Origin: Paraburkholderia diazotrophica
GTDB taxonomy: Bacteria > Pseudomonadota > Gammaproteobacteria > Burkholderiales > Burkholderiaceae
Assembly (NCBI RefSeq): GCF_900108945.1
Contig: NZ_FNYE01000004.1
Location: 248,001-312,000 of the forward strand
DNA: 64,000 nucleotides
Direction of reading: 5' to 3'
The notes beneath the pieces are model-generated. The model was given only the letters and a program-made list of their open reading frames with translations, ran no database searches and was not told the origin of the DNA. The translations under genes were made by a program, and so were the position numbers. Below are positions 29,029-39,904 of this stretch, one piece after another. Every line of letters starts with the position of its first letter. Positions within the stretch are counted from its first letter, which is position 1.

Positions 29029-29418
29029 CGTGGCACGGTTGTTCACCAGGATTTCGTTGCGGCGTTTGCATGACCGCTCGATGGCCCACCCCGCCAAACA
29101 CGACCTCCGGCTCTTATTGACGATTTGTTGAACAATGCCGACACCCGGCCAGTCAAGGCGCAGCGGAACCCCCGCTATTTGACCACATCGGCGCTGGCGC
29201 GCAATTTATCGAACGCGCTACGTCAGCCCGTGCAAATGCCCCCGACGCGTGCCCGACCATGTCAAGCGTGCCCGCCTTGGACGCCACGGGCCGCTCGCGG
29301 TTCCGCTGACTTTTCGCTTGGCCTGCCGGGCTTGCGGTAAAATCCTGTTCTGCACCGGCGGCCCCGCCTTTCAGGCCATCTTTCGGGCGCCGTCACCTTC
29401 ATTCACGGACGTCGAGCC
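29029..29418. other. Divergent intergenic region tamA / DUF3460 gene
   Basis: A 390-base region between divergent genes. TAAAAT at 29338-29343 is a likely -10 box for the DUF3460-scpA transcript; its -35 is poor. The tamA promoter must lie here too but I could not assign it. Short open frames on the plus strand lack ribosome-binding sites. Confidence 0.45.
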
Positions 29419-29604
29419 ATGTATCAATCGGATATCACGCAGTTCCTGAACCAACTGAAGCAGCAAAAGCCCACTCTGGAGGAAGAGCAGCGTCGCGGCC
29501 GCGCGCTCCTGTGGGACAAGCAGCCGATCGACCTCGACGAACGCGCGTCCAATCAGGCTGCGCGCGTGAAGCAGACGCCGTACGTCTACTACCAGAACTT
29601 CTAA
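29419..29604 (+). CDS. DUF3460 family protein
   Basis: A 61-residue protein, MYQSDITQFLNQLKQQKP to YVYYQNF, matching DUF3460, a small betaproteobacterial family of unknown function. It is highly charged, predicted helical and has no signal or membrane segment. Its TAA stop is followed without any gap by the GTG start of scpA, so the two are translationally coupled. The constant link suggests a chromosome-related role, which is only inference. Confidence 0.88.
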   Translation: MYQSDITQFLNQLKQQKPTLEEEQRRGRALLWDKQPIDLDERASNQAARVKQTPYVYYQNF

Positions 29605-30477
29605 GTGACCACCGCCGACGAGGCCCGTGCCGCGACGGAAAAGTCCGACGCAGCGCTCGCCACGCCCGCTACCGATTCGACGCCCGACACCGTCGACGGC
29701 ATCGCTTTCGCTCGCCTGTACGGCGAGCCGCTCTTCAAGCTGCCGCAGGACCTGTACATCCCGCCGGACGCCCTCGAAGTCTTTCTCGAGACCTTCGAAG
29801 GCCCGCTGGATCTGCTGCTGTACCTGATCCGCAAGCAGAACTTCAACGTGCTGGACATTCCGATGGCCGAAGTGACGGCCCAGTATCTCGGCTATGTCGA
29901 ACAGCTGCGCAAGACCAATCTCGAACTCGCGTCCGAATATCTGCTGATGGCGGCGATGCTGATCGAGATCAAGTCGCGCATGCTGCTGCCCGTGAAGAAG
30001 GCCGACACGGGCGAGGAAGCGGAAGACCCGCGCGCCGAACTGGTGCGCCGCCTGCTCGAATACGAGCAGATGAAGCTCGCGGCGCAGCGCCTCGACCAGT
30101 TGCCGCAGCTCGGCCGCGACTTCCTGCGCGCCGAGGTGTACATCGAGCAGAGCATCACGCCGCGCTTCCCGGACGTGAACACGGACGACCTGCGCGCCGC
30201 GTGGGCCGACGTGATCAAGCGTGCCAAGCTCGTGCAGCATCACAAGATTTCGCGCGAGGAGCTGTCCGTGCGCGAGCACATGAGCGTGATCCTGCGCAAG
30301 CTGCAGAATGCGCGCTTCATGGAGTTTTCGGAATTGTTCGACACGACGCGCGGCGTACCCGTCGTCGTCGTGAACTTTATCGCGATGCTCGAGCTGTCGC
30401 GTGAATCGTTGATCGAGATCACGCAGGCCGAGCCGTTCGCGCCGATTTACGTGCGGCTGGCTTACCTGCCGGCCTGA
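29605..30477 (+). CDS. scpA: Segregation and condensation protein A
   Basis: ScpA is the kleisin that bridges SMC heads with ScpB in chromosome condensation. The family core begins at residue 55 (ETFEGPLDLLLYLIRKQNF) and continues with DIPMAEVTAQYLGYVEQL and the EYLLMAAMLIEIKSRMLLP block. The C-terminal winged-helix part contains VREHMSVILRKL. Length is 290 residues. The GTG start abuts the upstream stop. No scpB lies next to it; panC and panD follow on the same strand after 363 bases. Confidence 0.94.
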   Translation: MTTADEARAATEKSDAALATPATDSTPDTVDGIAFARLYGEPLFKLPQDLYIPPDALEVFLETFEGPLDLLLYLIRKQNFNVLDIPMAEVTAQYLGYVEQLRKTNLELASEYLLMAAMLIEIKSRMLLPVKKADTGEEAEDPRAELVRRLLEYEQMKLAAQRLDQLPQLGRDFLRAEVYIEQSITPRFPDVNTDDLRAAWADVIKRAKLVQHHKISREELSVREHMSVILRKLQNARFMEFSELFDTTRGVPVVVVNFIAMLELSRESLIEITQAEPFAPIYVRLAYLPA

Positions 30478-31674
<1,197 letters not shown>

Positions 31675-31782
31675 ACTCAACCGCGGCGCCGGCACGGCGC
31701 CAATTCGCGCCTGGACGAGGCCCAACGCGGGCCAAACGCGGCCCGACGCTGCCAAAGCAGTAGCAACGCCAAAGGATTAGCC

Positions 31783-32169
31783 ATGCAACGCAACATGCTG
31801 AAGTCGAAGATTCACCGCGCGGTGGTCACGCACTGCGAGCTGCACTACGAAGGCTCGTGCGCGATCGACGAAAACCTGCTGGAAGCCGCGAACATCGTCG
31901 AGAACGAGCGCATCGACATCTGGAACATCAACAACGGCGAGCGCTTTTCGACGTATGCGATCAAGGGCGAGCGCGGCAGCGGGATGATTTCGCTGAACGG
32001 CTCGGCCGCGCGGCGCGCGCAACTGGGCGATCTCGTGATCATCGCGGCGTTCGCGAACGTCGACGAAGAAGAGCTGAAGGCGGGCTGGAAGCCCAATCTC
32101 GTGTTCGTCGACGAAAACAACGTGATCAAGGGCAGCCGCGATCACGTGCCGACGCAAAGCTGGACCTGA
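31783..32169 (+). CDS. panD: Aspartate 1-decarboxylase proenzyme
   Basis: It makes beta-alanine from aspartate using a pyruvoyl group formed by self-cleavage. The cleavage site reads YEGSCAID, with Gly24-Ser25 as the scissile bond. [18 protein letters not shown] is conserved. Length of 128 residues is standard. A dyad without a T tract (GCCAGCGA/TCGCTGGC, 32177-32195) follows the stop and may end or stabilise the transcript. Confidence 0.97.
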   Translation: MQRNMLKSKIHRAVVTHCELHYEGSCAIDENLLEAANIVENERIDIWNINNGERFSTYAIKGERGSGMISLNGSAARRAQLGDLVIIAAFANVDEEELKAGWKPNLVFVDENNVIKGSRDHVPTQSWT

Positions 32170-32246
32170 TCTGATCGCCAGCGACGGTCGCTGGCAACAA
32201 AGGTGGCAACGAAGGCCGAAGCGGCTATCGGATCGAAAAGCCGCCT

Positions 32247-32906
32247 TCAGCCTTTCTTCCCGCTCCCCTTTCCGCCCGAGCCCTTGCCGTTGAGCCACGC
32301 GGTGATCGACTCCCACTGCTCCAGGTCCTTCTCGACGCGGCTTTTCGCGACATCCCACAGCGTCAGGCCGTGCGCCGCCAGTTGCACGTAGTTCTGTGTA
32401 TCGCGCAGATAGCCGAGCACGGGCAGGTCCAGTCCCTCGACGAAGCGATGCAGCTGGTCCGCCGACTTCGTGCGCGCATCCACGCGCATGCCGACCACGC
32501 CGATTTCGATCGCGCCTTTGCGCACCGCCTTTTCCTTCGCGAGCCGCTCGAGAAATTCTTTGGTCGCGAGAATGTCGAAGATCGACGGCTGCAGCGGCAC
32601 GATCACCTTGTCCGCGAGCGACAGCGCCACGTTCAGCCGGTTGCCGTGCAGCCCGGCGGGCGTATCGACGACGGCCTGCTCCAGACCCTTGGGCGGCTTG
32701 GCAGGCGAGTCCGGATCGACGTGCCACGTCTCGATGGCGGGCAGCGCTTCAGGGCGCAGATCGAGCCACGCATGCGCGGACTGCTGCCGGTCGAGATCCG
32801 CGAGCGCGACCCATTGGCCCTCAGCCGCGAAATAGCCAGCCAGATTGGTCGACAGTGTGCTCTTGCCCACACCGCCTTTTGGATTCGCCACCACGATCAC
32901 CGTCAT
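32247..32906 (-). CDS. Orphan ParA-family ATPase
   Basis: The 219-residue protein has the deviant Walker A KGGVGKST near residue 11, a DRQQSAHAWLDLR segment after strand 2 and VVDTPAGLH in the Walker B place, as in small ParA/MinD-like ATPases. The tail is Gly/Ser/Lys-rich (GKGSGGKGSGKKG). There is no ParB, centromere-like array or other partner next to it, so cargo is unknown; a chromosomal positioning role is only inferred. A GGGAG site precedes the ATG. It is convergent with panD. Confidence 0.85.
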   Translation of the reverse strand: MTVIVVANPKGGVGKSTLSTNLAGYFAAEGQWVALADLDRQQSAHAWLDLRPEALPAIETWHVDPDSPAKPPKGLEQAVVDTPAGLHGNRLNVALSLADKVIVPLQPSIFDILATKEFLERLAKEKAVRKGAIEIGVVGMRVDARTKSADQLHRFVEGLDLPVLGYLRDTQNYVQLAAHGLTLWDVAKSRVEKDLEQWESITAWLNGKGSGGKGSGKKG

Positions 32907-33121
32907 GAATTCTCCCGGGAAGATGGCTGGCGCTGCCAGCCGGTTTGCCGCTCGACTTCCGGCCCGCCCCCGCGCCACGGCCCTTTGATACGGCTTGGGC
33001 GTTTCGGCATGGCGTGGGCCGATTATTCCAGCCGTTGATAATATCGGCAAAATCCGTCGCGTCGAAGTCCCTACGCACCTGAGGGACGCTTCCCTCCCTT
33101 TTTTTCGAGAGTACCAGGATT

Positions 33122-33541
33122 ATGAGCAAACTGCGCAGCGATTACACGATCGACGGGCTTCACGAACGCCAGAAAGGCTCGTTGCCTGGCTTGCTGGGCG
33201 TGCGCGTGATCGACCTCGCCGAAGGCACGTTGACGGCCGAGCTGACCGTGCACAGCGAGCTTCTCGCGCCGAACGGCTTCCTTCACGCGGCGACCGTGAT
33301 CGGTCTCGCCGATACCGCGTGCGGCTACGCGTGCCTCGCGCATCTGCCCGACAATGCGCGCAATTTCACGACGATCGAACTAAAGAGCAACTTCCTCGGC
33401 ACATCGACGGAGGGGACGATCCGCGCGGTCGCGAAAGGCGTGCATCTGGGACGCAGCACCCAGGTATGGGACGCGACGGTGACTGATCCGAACGGCAGGA
33501 CAATGGCTCTGTTCCGGTGTACGCAAATGGTGCTCTACTGA
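33122..33541 (+). CDS. PaaI-family hotdog-fold thioesterase
   Basis: A single-domain hotdog protein of 139 residues, with LLAPNGFLHAATVIGLADTACGYAC forming the active-site helix (the Asn-Gly/His and Asp-Thr positions), and the TIELKSNFLGTSTEGTIRAVA strand typical of PaaI/DUF4442-like acyl-CoA thioesterases. The substrate cannot be predicted. Its own terminator follows directly at 33563-33599. Confidence 0.85.
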   Translation: MSKLRSDYTIDGLHERQKGSLPGLLGVRVIDLAEGTLTAELTVHSELLAPNGFLHAATVIGLADTACGYACLAHLPDNARNFTTIELKSNFLGTSTEGTIRAVAKGVHLGRSTQVWDATVTDPNGRTMALFRCTQMVLY

Positions 33542-33562
33542 GCGCCACCAGCCATCAACGAC

Positions 33563-33599
33563 AAAAACGGCACGAGGCTCACGCCCGCGTGCCGTTTTT
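33563..33599 (+). terminator. Rho-independent terminator after the thioesterase gene
   Basis: AAAAACGGCACG pairs with CGTGCCGTTTTT across a 13-base loop; the A and T tracts on both sides allow it to work for the convergent DoxX gene as well. Confidence 0.85.
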
Positions 33600-33639
33600 C
33601 GTTGGGAAGCCGGCAGCGCGCCGGCCCCGGATCACCGCA

Positions 33640-34074
33640 TCAGGCGGGCTTGCGCGCCTGCCCGAGCGACTCCGCCTTCGCGCCGCCGACAGCAAAAAGA
33701 CCATTGCCGAGCAGCGACTGCACGACGAGCGTGACGGCCCAGAACGCCGGATACTCCCAGCCGCCGTGCGGCGACGCGAAGCCCCAGCCGTTCGGCAGAT
33801 GGACGGACAGCGCACCGAGCATGAACGGCAGCAGCACGAGCGCGACCCAGCGGACCTGCACGCCGAGCAGCAATGCGATCCCGCCGAACAGTTCGACGAA
33901 CGTCGTCACGTAGGCGAGCCAGCCCGGAAAACCGATCGACACGAAGAATTGCGCCGCGCCCGGCAGCGTGAAAACAAAGATCTTCTGCAGGCTGTGCGCG
34001 AGATACAGCACGCCCAGCGCGACGCGCAGGATCGTGGCGGCGAGATCGGCTTTATTGCTCGCGGTCGGGTTCAT
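33640..34074 (-). CDS. DoxX-family integral membrane protein
   Basis: The 144-residue protein has four hydrophobic helices and the DoxX-family pattern (ILRVALGVLYLAHSLQKI, VELFGGIALLLGVQVR). DoxX relatives are inner-membrane proteins, in some cases linked to redox complexes; no substrate is known here. It is a single gene, convergent with the thioesterase gene. Confidence 0.85.
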   Translation of the reverse strand: MNPTASNKADLAATILRVALGVLYLAHSLQKIFVFTLPGAAQFFVSIGFPGWLAYVTTFVELFGGIALLLGVQVRWVALVLLPFMLGALSVHLPNGWGFASPHGGWEYPAFWAVTLVVQSLLGNGLFAVGGAKAESLGQARKPA

Positions 34075-34197
34075 ATCGGTTCCTTGTGATGATGGTTTGA
34101 CGGCGCAGGTTGCGCCGTCGCTGGAACGGACTTTATTCGAACCGATGCATCGGAAAAACCGTCTTTCCGGCTTAGATTAATTCGCGTCGAGAACGAA

Positions 34198-35760
34198 TCA
34201 ACCGACAGCCGCCCACAGACGTTTCAGGTCGAGGTGCGCAGCGAGCGTGTCGGCGAGCCGCTCCAGCGACGCCTCGCGCAACGCCGGATAGTCGATGGGT
34301 TCGGCGTTCGCAAGCCCCGCCCAGGCGAGCAGCGACGCGCACGCGGCGGGCGTGTCGAAGAGACCGTGCACGTAAGTCGCGAGAATCTGGCTGTCGGCGG
34401 AACGGGCGCCGTCGGGACGCGAGCGGCCGTCCACATCGTCGAGCAGCAGCGCGGGCGCGTCGAGCGCGGGGCCTTGCGTCTCGCCCATGTGAATCTCGTA
34501 GCCGGCGATGTCGGCGGCATCGGTGACATCGAACGCGGCGAGGCGTCCCGTCACGTTCCTGAGCGTCTTGTCGCGCGTGAGCGTCGTCGAAAAGTCGAGC
34601 CAGCCGAGTCCGGCGACCGTCGCGGGGGGCCCTTCGACGCCATGCGGGTCCGCGACTTCGCGCCCGAGCATCTGCATGCCGCCGCAAATGCCGATCACGC
34701 GCCCGCCGTAACGCAGATGGCGCTCCAACACGGCATCCCAGCCCTGCGCGCGCAGAAACCCCAGATCGCCCTGCACGTTCTTCGAGCCCGGCAAGATGAT
34801 CAGATCGGCGGGCGGCGGCGCGCTGCCCGCGCGCACGTAGTGAAAGTCGATTTGCGGATGCGCGCGCAGCGCATCGAAATCGGTGTGATTGCTGATGTGC
34901 GGCAGCGCGGGCACGACGACGCGCAAGGTCTGCGCGGCGTCGCCTGTGTGCGTCGCGCGCAGCTCGCGCGGAAGCATGTCTTCGGCATCGAGCGTGAGGC
35001 CGTGCAGATACGGCACGACGCCGAGCACGGGCTTGCCCGTCTTCGCTTCGAGCCATTCGAGCCCCGGCTTCAGCAAGCCGACATCACCGCGAAAGCGGTT
35101 GATGACGAAGCCGCGCACGCGCGCCTGCTCACTGCCGGACAGGCAGGCGAGCGTGCCCGTCAGATGGGCGAACACGCCGCCGCGATCGATGTCGGCGACG
35201 AGCACGACGGGACAATCGACGGTTTCCGCAAAGCCCATGTTCGCGATGTCGCGCTCACGCAGATTGATTTCGGCGGGACTGCCCGCGCCTTCGACGAAGA
35301 TCGTGTCATACGACGCCTTCAGCCGCGCATACGACTCCAGCACCGCTTCGAACGCGACGGGCTTGTAGTCGTGATATGCGCGCGCATCGAGATTCATGCG
35401 CGCCTTGCCGTGGATGATCACCTGCGCGCCGCGGTCGCTCGTCGGCTTGAGCAGCACCGGGTTCAGATCGGTGTGCGCGTCGATGCCCGCGGCCACGGCC
35501 TGCAACGCCTGCGCACGGCCGATCTCGCCGCCGTCGACGGTCACTGCGCTATTGAGCGCCATGTTCTGCGGCTTGAACGGCGCGACCCGCACGCCCGCGC
35601 GCCGCGCGAGACGACACAGGCCGGCGACGAGCGTGCTCTTGCCCGCGTCGGACGTCGTGCCCTGGATCATCAGCGTGCCACGCGGCACGCTCAATTGCTC
35701 ATCGAGGTGCACATCGGACGCTTCAGTCGAAGCGGAAGAAAAAGCGGACACGGTGGCCAT
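34198..35760 (-). CDS. cobQ: Cobyric acid synthase (adenosylcobyrinic acid a,c-diamide amidotransferase)
   Basis: The enzyme amidates positions b, d, e and g of the corrin ring with glutamine and ATP. The N-terminal AAA_26 domain starts [13 protein letters not shown] (Walker A) and includes [13 protein letters not shown]. The C-terminal type 1 glutamine amidotransferase has the nucleophile motif [10 protein letters not shown] and a late histidine in YVHGLFD. Length is 520 residues. An ATG 30 bases further upstream is possible, but 35760 gives the normal start. It diverges from cobU across a 99-base gap. Confidence 0.94.
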   Translation of the reverse strand: MATVSAFSSASTEASDVHLDEQLSVPRGTLMIQGTTSDAGKSTLVAGLCRLARRAGVRVAPFKPQNMALNSAVTVDGGEIGRAQALQAVAAGIDAHTDLNPVLLKPTSDRGAQVIIHGKARMNLDARAYHDYKPVAFEAVLESYARLKASYDTIFVEGAGSPAEINLRERDIANMGFAETVDCPVVLVADIDRGGVFAHLTGTLACLSGSEQARVRGFVINRFRGDVGLLKPGLEWLEAKTGKPVLGVVPYLHGLTLDAEDMLPRELRATHTGDAAQTLRVVVPALPHISNHTDFDALRAHPQIDFHYVRAGSAPPPADLIILPGSKNVQGDLGFLRAQGWDAVLERHLRYGGRVIGICGGMQMLGREVADPHGVEGPPATVAGLGWLDFSTTLTRDKTLRNVTGRLAAFDVTDAADIAGYEIHMGETQGPALDAPALLLDDVDGRSRPDGARSADSQILATYVHGLFDTPAACASLLAWAGLANAEPIDYPALREASLERLADTLAAHLDLKRLWAAVG

Positions 35761-35859
35761 GTGCGCAGTCGGAAGAAGGAAAGCCCGCATTATCCCATCG
35801 TGCTTGCGAGCGCGGGCTTGCGTCACAGCACATGCGGGCACTGTCGGTACAATCACGCG

Positions 35860-36408
35860 ATGATTTCCCGCGACCTCACCTTCGTCCTCGGCGGCGCGCG
35901 CTCGGGCAAGAGCCTGCACGCCGAACGGCTCGCGACCGCGAGCACGCTGCCCGTCACCTACGTCGCGACCGCGCGGATCGGCGACGACGAGTTCGCCGCG
36001 CGCGTCGCGCGCCATCGCGAGCGGCGGCCTGCGCACTGGGCGCTGCTCGAAGCGCCGCTCGACTTGCCGCAAGCGCTCGCGTCCGTCGATGAGCAGGGAC
36101 AGTGCGTGCTGATCGACTGTCTGACGCTGTGGCTCGCGAACCTGCTGTGCCCCGCCGACGGCTCGCCGCCGCTCGACGATTACCTCGCGCGGTTCGCGAT
36201 GCTCGAAGAAGCGCTCACGCAGGCGCGCGCGAAGGTCATCGTCGTCAGCAACGAGATCGGGCTCGGCGTCGTGCCGCTCGGCGCGGCGACGCGTCTTTAC
36301 GTCGACGAGCTGGGACGGCTCAATCAGCGCGTCGCCGCGATCAGCACGCAGGTCACGATGATGGTCGCGGGCCTGCCTCTGCATCTGAAAACGGTGGACC
36401 GCTCATGA
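35860..36408 (+). CDS. cobU: Adenosylcobinamide kinase / adenosylcobinamide-phosphate guanylyltransferase
   Basis: This bifunctional enzyme phosphorylates adenosylcobinamide and then attaches GMP, activating it for lower-ligand addition. The P-loop is [11 protein letters not shown] at residues 7-17, and [12 protein letters not shown] and GRLNQRVA are conserved. Length is 182 residues. No Shine-Dalgarno is visible, and a TACAAT box lies only seven bases upstream of the ATG, so the transcript may be leaderless. The stop overlaps the cbiB start as ATGA. Confidence 0.95.
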   Translation: MISRDLTFVLGGARSGKSLHAERLATASTLPVTYVATARIGDDEFAARVARHRERRPAHWALLEAPLDLPQALASVDEQGQCVLIDCLTLWLANLLCPADGSPPLDDYLARFAMLEEALTQARAKVIVVSNEIGLGVVPLGAATRLYVDELGRLNQRVAAISTQVTMMVAGLPLHLKTVDRS

Positions 36409-37346
36409 TGCTGCTGTCATTGCCTCTCGTCGCGACGCTGGCGATGGCATCCGTGGCCATCGACCGATGGTTCGGCGAACCGCGCCGCGCGCATCCGCTC
36501 GTCGGCTTCGGCAAGCTCGCGGCGAAACTCGAAGCCGCGCTCAACACGGGGCGGCGCGGCCGGCTGCTCGGCATTCTCGCGTGGCTGCTGGCCGTCGTGC
36601 CGCCCGTTCTCGTCGCGACGTGGCTCGTGCTCGCGCTGCCATTTGCATTGGCGTGCGCGGTGCACGTCGCGCTGCTTTACTTCGCGCTCGGCGCGCGCAG
36701 CCTGCACGATCACATCGCGCCCATCGGCCGGGCACTCGCGCAACGCGATCTCGCGCAGGCGCGCGTGCTGACATCGCGCATCGTCTCTCGCGAAACGTCG
36801 CACGCGGACGAAGGCGCGCTGTCGCGCGCAGCCGTCGAATCGGCGCTGGAAAACGGCAACGACGCGATCTTCGGCGCGCTCTTCTGGTTCGCGATTTTCG
36901 GCGGACCGGGCGCGCTCGCGTTTCGTCTCGCGAACACGCTCGATGCGATGTGGGGTTATCGGACGCCGCGCTATCTGCGCTTCGGCTGGGCGGCCGCGCG
37001 TTTCGACGATGTGCTGAACTGGCTGCCCGCGCGCCTCACCGCATTCAGTTACGCGTTGCTCGGCGACACGCGCACCGCGCTGCAATGCTGGCGCGAACAG
37101 GCGCCGCGCTGGGACAGTCCGAACGCGGGGCCCGTGATGGCCTCCGGCGCCGGCAGCCTCAACGTGCTGCTGGGCGGCGCGGCCGTGTATCACGGCGTGA
37201 TAGAACAGCGGCCCTTGCTCGGCGCGGGAGCTACGGCGAGCGCACGGCATGTCGAGGCGGCGCTGATGCTGGTCGAGCGGACCGTCATTCTCTGGCTCGC
37301 CGTCTTCATCGCGCTCGCGCTTTTGAGCGTGCCGTTTCAGGGCTAG
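36405..37346 (+). CDS. cbiB: Adenosylcobinamide-phosphate synthase
   Basis: An inner-membrane protein of 313 residues that attaches the aminopropanol phosphate arm to adenosylcobyric acid. It begins with the family pattern IDRWFGEPRRAHPLVGFG, has DGxxxP-like AVESALENGNDAIFGALFW, and four to five hydrophobic segments. Start overlaps the cobU stop by four bases, consistent with coupled translation. Named CobD in the Pseudomonas nomenclature. Confidence 0.94.
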   Translation: MMLLSLPLVATLAMASVAIDRWFGEPRRAHPLVGFGKLAAKLEAALNTGRRGRLLGILAWLLAVVPPVLVATWLVLALPFALACAVHVALLYFALGARSLHDHIAPIGRALAQRDLAQARVLTSRIVSRETSHADEGALSRAAVESALENGNDAIFGALFWFAIFGGPGALAFRLANTLDAMWGYRTPRYLRFGWAAARFDDVLNWLPARLTAFSYALLGDTRTALQCWREQAPRWDSPNAGPVMASGAGSLNVLLGGAAVYHGVIEQRPLLGAGATASARHVEAALMLVERTVILWLAVFIALALLSVPFQG

Positions 37347-37349
37347 ACA

Positions 37350-38351
37350 ATGACGCGATCCGTTCAGCACGGCGGCAACCTGCACGAAGCGGCACGCCGT
37401 TACGCAATCCCCTATGACGCCTGGCTCGATCTGTCGACGGGCATCAATCCGCATGGCTACCCGGTGCCGCCCGTTCCCGCCGATGCATGGCGGCGTCTGC
37501 CCGATAGCGGCGATGGCTTCGCCGAGCGCGCGGCGCATTACTACGGCGCGCCCGATGCATCGCATGTGCTGCCCGTCGCGGGAAGTCAGGCGGCGATCCG
37601 CATGCTGCCGCTCGTGCTCGAGCGCGGCACTGTCGGCATTGCGCCGTTGACGTACGGCGAATACGCGCCCGCGTTCGCGCGCGCGGGGCATCACGTGACG
37701 ACGCTCGACATCGCGCGTTCGACGTTGCCCGATGACATCACGCATGCCGTCGTCGTGAATCCGAACAACCCGACAGCCGAGCATCTGAGCGCTTCGCTGC
37801 TGTTGCAATGGCATGAAGCGTTGCGTGCACGCGGCGGCACGCTGATCGTCGATGAAGCCTTTGCCGATTCGATGCCCGCGCAATCGCTTGCTGCTTGCAC
37901 CGATCGCGAAGGACTTGTCGTGCTGCGCTCGCCGGGCAAGTTCTTCGGTCTTGCCGGCGTGCGCGCGGGTTTCGTGCTCGGCTGCCCTCACCTGCTCGAA
38001 GCGCTCGACGAAGCGTTGGGTGCATGGACCGTCAGCGGTCCTGCGCGACATGCCGTGAGCGCCGCATTCGCCGATACGGCATGGCAACACGCGATGCGCG
38101 AACGGCTCGCGCAAGACAGCGCGCGTCTCGTTGCGCTTCTCGACGCAAACGGGTTCGACGTGCATGCGACACTGCTCTTCGCATGGATCGCCGATCCGCG
38201 CGCCGCTCAATTGCATCATGCGCTCGCGCAACAAGGCGTATGGACGCGGTTCTTTGCTGATCCCGCGAGCGTGCGCTTTGGATTGCCCGCAACGGAAGCG
38301 CAATGGCAGCGCTTCGAAGCGAGCCTTCGGACGAGCATGGCAGCGCTATAA
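37350..38351 (+). CDS. cobD: L-threonine-O-3-phosphate decarboxylase
   Basis: A PLP-dependent aminotransferase-fold enzyme that makes (R)-1-amino-2-propanol O-2-phosphate, the linker used by CbiB. Features are LSTGINPHGYPVP near the N terminus, VVNPNNPTAEHLS, IVDEAFAD and the Schiff-base lysine in SPGKFFGLAGVRAGF. Length of 333 residues is normal. It follows cbiB by three bases. In Pseudomonas nomenclature this gene is cobC, which should not be confused with the phosphatase gene at 39314. Confidence 0.92.
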   Translation: MTRSVQHGGNLHEAARRYAIPYDAWLDLSTGINPHGYPVPPVPADAWRRLPDSGDGFAERAAHYYGAPDASHVLPVAGSQAAIRMLPLVLERGTVGIAPLTYGEYAPAFARAGHHVTTLDIARSTLPDDITHAVVVNPNNPTAEHLSASLLLQWHEALRARGGTLIVDEAFADSMPAQSLAACTDREGLVVLRSPGKFFGLAGVRAGFVLGCPHLLEALDEALGAWTVSGPARHAVSAAFADTAWQHAMRERLAQDSARLVALLDANGFDVHATLLFAWIADPRAAQLHHALAQQGVWTRFFADPASVRFGLPATEAQWQRFEASLRTSMAAL

Positions 38352-38365
38352 AAACGATCAAATCG

Positions 38366-39292
38366 ATGCAACCAGCCCGACGATTCCGCGCCCTCAGCGC
38401 AGCATCCGCGCTCGCTTCAATGCTGCTATATGGGAACGCGAACGCAAGCACACCGGTCACCGTCACCGACGACACCGGCGCGCCCGTCACGCTTGTGCAA
38501 CCCGCGCAACGCGTGATCAGCCTCGCGCCGCATGTGACCGAGATGATCTACGCAGCGGGCGGCGGCGCAAAGCTCGTCGGCGCGGTGAGCTATAGCGACT
38601 ATCCGCCTGAAGCGAAGCAACTGCCCCGCGTCGGCGACAACAAGTCGCTCGATCTCGAACGCATCGTCGCATTGAAGCCGGATCTGATCGTCGTATGGCG
38701 GCATGGCAATGCGCAGCGTCAGATCGACCGCCTGCGCGAAATGCATATCCCCCTCTATTTCAGCGAGCCGCATCGTCTCGACGATATCGCCGTTACGTTG
38801 ACGAAGCTCGGCCAGTTGCTCGGCACATCGCAAGCCGCCGATACGGCAGCGCGCACCTGGCGCGACGACATCGCCAGCCTGCGCGCACGCTATTCGACGC
38901 AGCCGGGTGTCAGCGTGTTCTATCAGGTATGGGACGAGCCGCTGATGACGCTCAACGGCGAGCACATGATCAGCGACGTGATCGCGCTATGCGGCGGCCG
39001 CAATGTATTCGCGAAGCTCGAACCGCTGGTGCCGACGGTCTCGACGGAAGCCGTGCTGGCCGCAAATCCGGAAGTCATCGTCACGGCCGCGCCGGGCGAG
39101 ACGAAACCCGATCGGCCGCTGCCTTCGCTCGACAGATGGAAAGCGTGGCGGGGCATGACGGCCGTCGCGCGCAACAACCTCTTTGCAATCGACGGCGATC
39201 TGATCAACCGGCCTGCCCCGCGTCTCGCGCAAGGCGCGGCGCAACTGTGCAAAGACCTCGATATCGCGCGCTCGCGCCGGCCGAATCACTGA
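38366..39292 (+). CDS. btuF: Periplasmic cobalamin-binding protein
   Basis: A signal peptide (ending NANA, about residue 28) precedes a type III helical-backbone substrate-binding domain: VTDDTGAPVTLVQPAQRVISLAPHVTEMIYA, GAVSYSDYPPEA, RVGDNKSLDLERIVALKPDLIVVW and LINRPAPRLAQG. It would deliver corrinoids to BtuCD, whose genes lie on the opposite strand 3.4 kb away. It is the last gene of the cobU-cbiB-cobD-btuF operon and converges with the phosphatase gene, 21 bases apart. Confidence 0.93.
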   Translation: MQPARRFRALSAASALASMLLYGNANASTPVTVTDDTGAPVTLVQPAQRVISLAPHVTEMIYAAGGGAKLVGAVSYSDYPPEAKQLPRVGDNKSLDLERIVALKPDLIVVWRHGNAQRQIDRLREMHIPLYFSEPHRLDDIAVTLTKLGQLLGTSQAADTAARTWRDDIASLRARYSTQPGVSVFYQVWDEPLMTLNGEHMISDVIALCGGRNVFAKLEPLVPTVSTEAVLAANPEVIVTAAPGETKPDRPLPSLDRWKAWRGMTAVARNNLFAIDGDLINRPAPRLAQGAAQLCKDLDIARSRRPNH

Positions 39293-39313
39293 AGCAAAAC
39301 CCAAAGCAGAACG

Positions 39314-39904
39314 TCAGGCGTTCCAGCGCACCATCGACCAGTCGTGTGTGACGTCGTCGCGACGCAGCCAGACGCAGCCTGACATGTCGAGCGACCATTT
39401 CAGGCAGCGCTCTACGGTCAGCCCGAGCACCGTCGCCGCGATCACGCGCATCACGCCCGCATGCGTGACGACATAGGCAGGCGACAGTTCGCGCGTCTGC
39501 TGGAGCGCGTCGAACCATGCGCGCACGCGGCTCACGAACTGATCGACGCTTTCGCCGCCGTGCGCACGCGCGCCTTCGAAGTCGTTCGCCCATGCGTCGA
39601 TCAACGCGCGATCGATATCGTTCCAGCGCTGTAGCTCCCACGTGCCGAAGTCCATTTCCTTCAGGCTGTCGTCGCGGCTATACGTACAGCCGAAGTTCGC
39701 GGCGAGCGCGGCGGCTACCGATGCACAGCGCGTAAGCGGACTCGACAGCAGCACGCGCGGCGCGGGCACCTGCAAGGTCGCGAGACGCACGGCCAGCGCA
39801 GCGGCCGATGCTTCCGGCGCATCGGCGAGCGCCACGTCGCTATGGCCGTAGCAGACGCCTTCTTCGACGTCGACAGCCGGGTGACGGATCAGAACGATAT
39901 CCAT
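39314..39904 (-). CDS. cobC: Alpha-ribazole-5'-phosphate phosphatase (histidine phosphatase)
   Basis: A phosphoglycerate-mutase-fold protein of 196 residues. The catalytic histidine is in VLIRHPAVD (RHP in place of the more usual RHG), and the second histidine is in VVTHAGVMR. SSPLTRCASVA is the third motif. It would dephosphorylate alpha-ribazole phosphate or adenosylcobalamin phosphate. Its start overlaps the end of cobS by 16 bases and it is the last gene of the riboswitch-controlled operon. Confidence 0.9.
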   Translation of the reverse strand: MDIVLIRHPAVDVEEGVCYGHSDVALADAPEASAAALAVRLATLQVPAPRVLLSSPLTRCASVAAALAANFGCTYSRDDSLKEMDFGTWELQRWNDIDRALIDAWANDFEGARAHGGESVDQFVSRVRAWFDALQQTRELSPAYVVTHAGVMRVIAATVLGLTVERCLKWSLDMSGCVWLRRDDVTHDWSMVRWNA

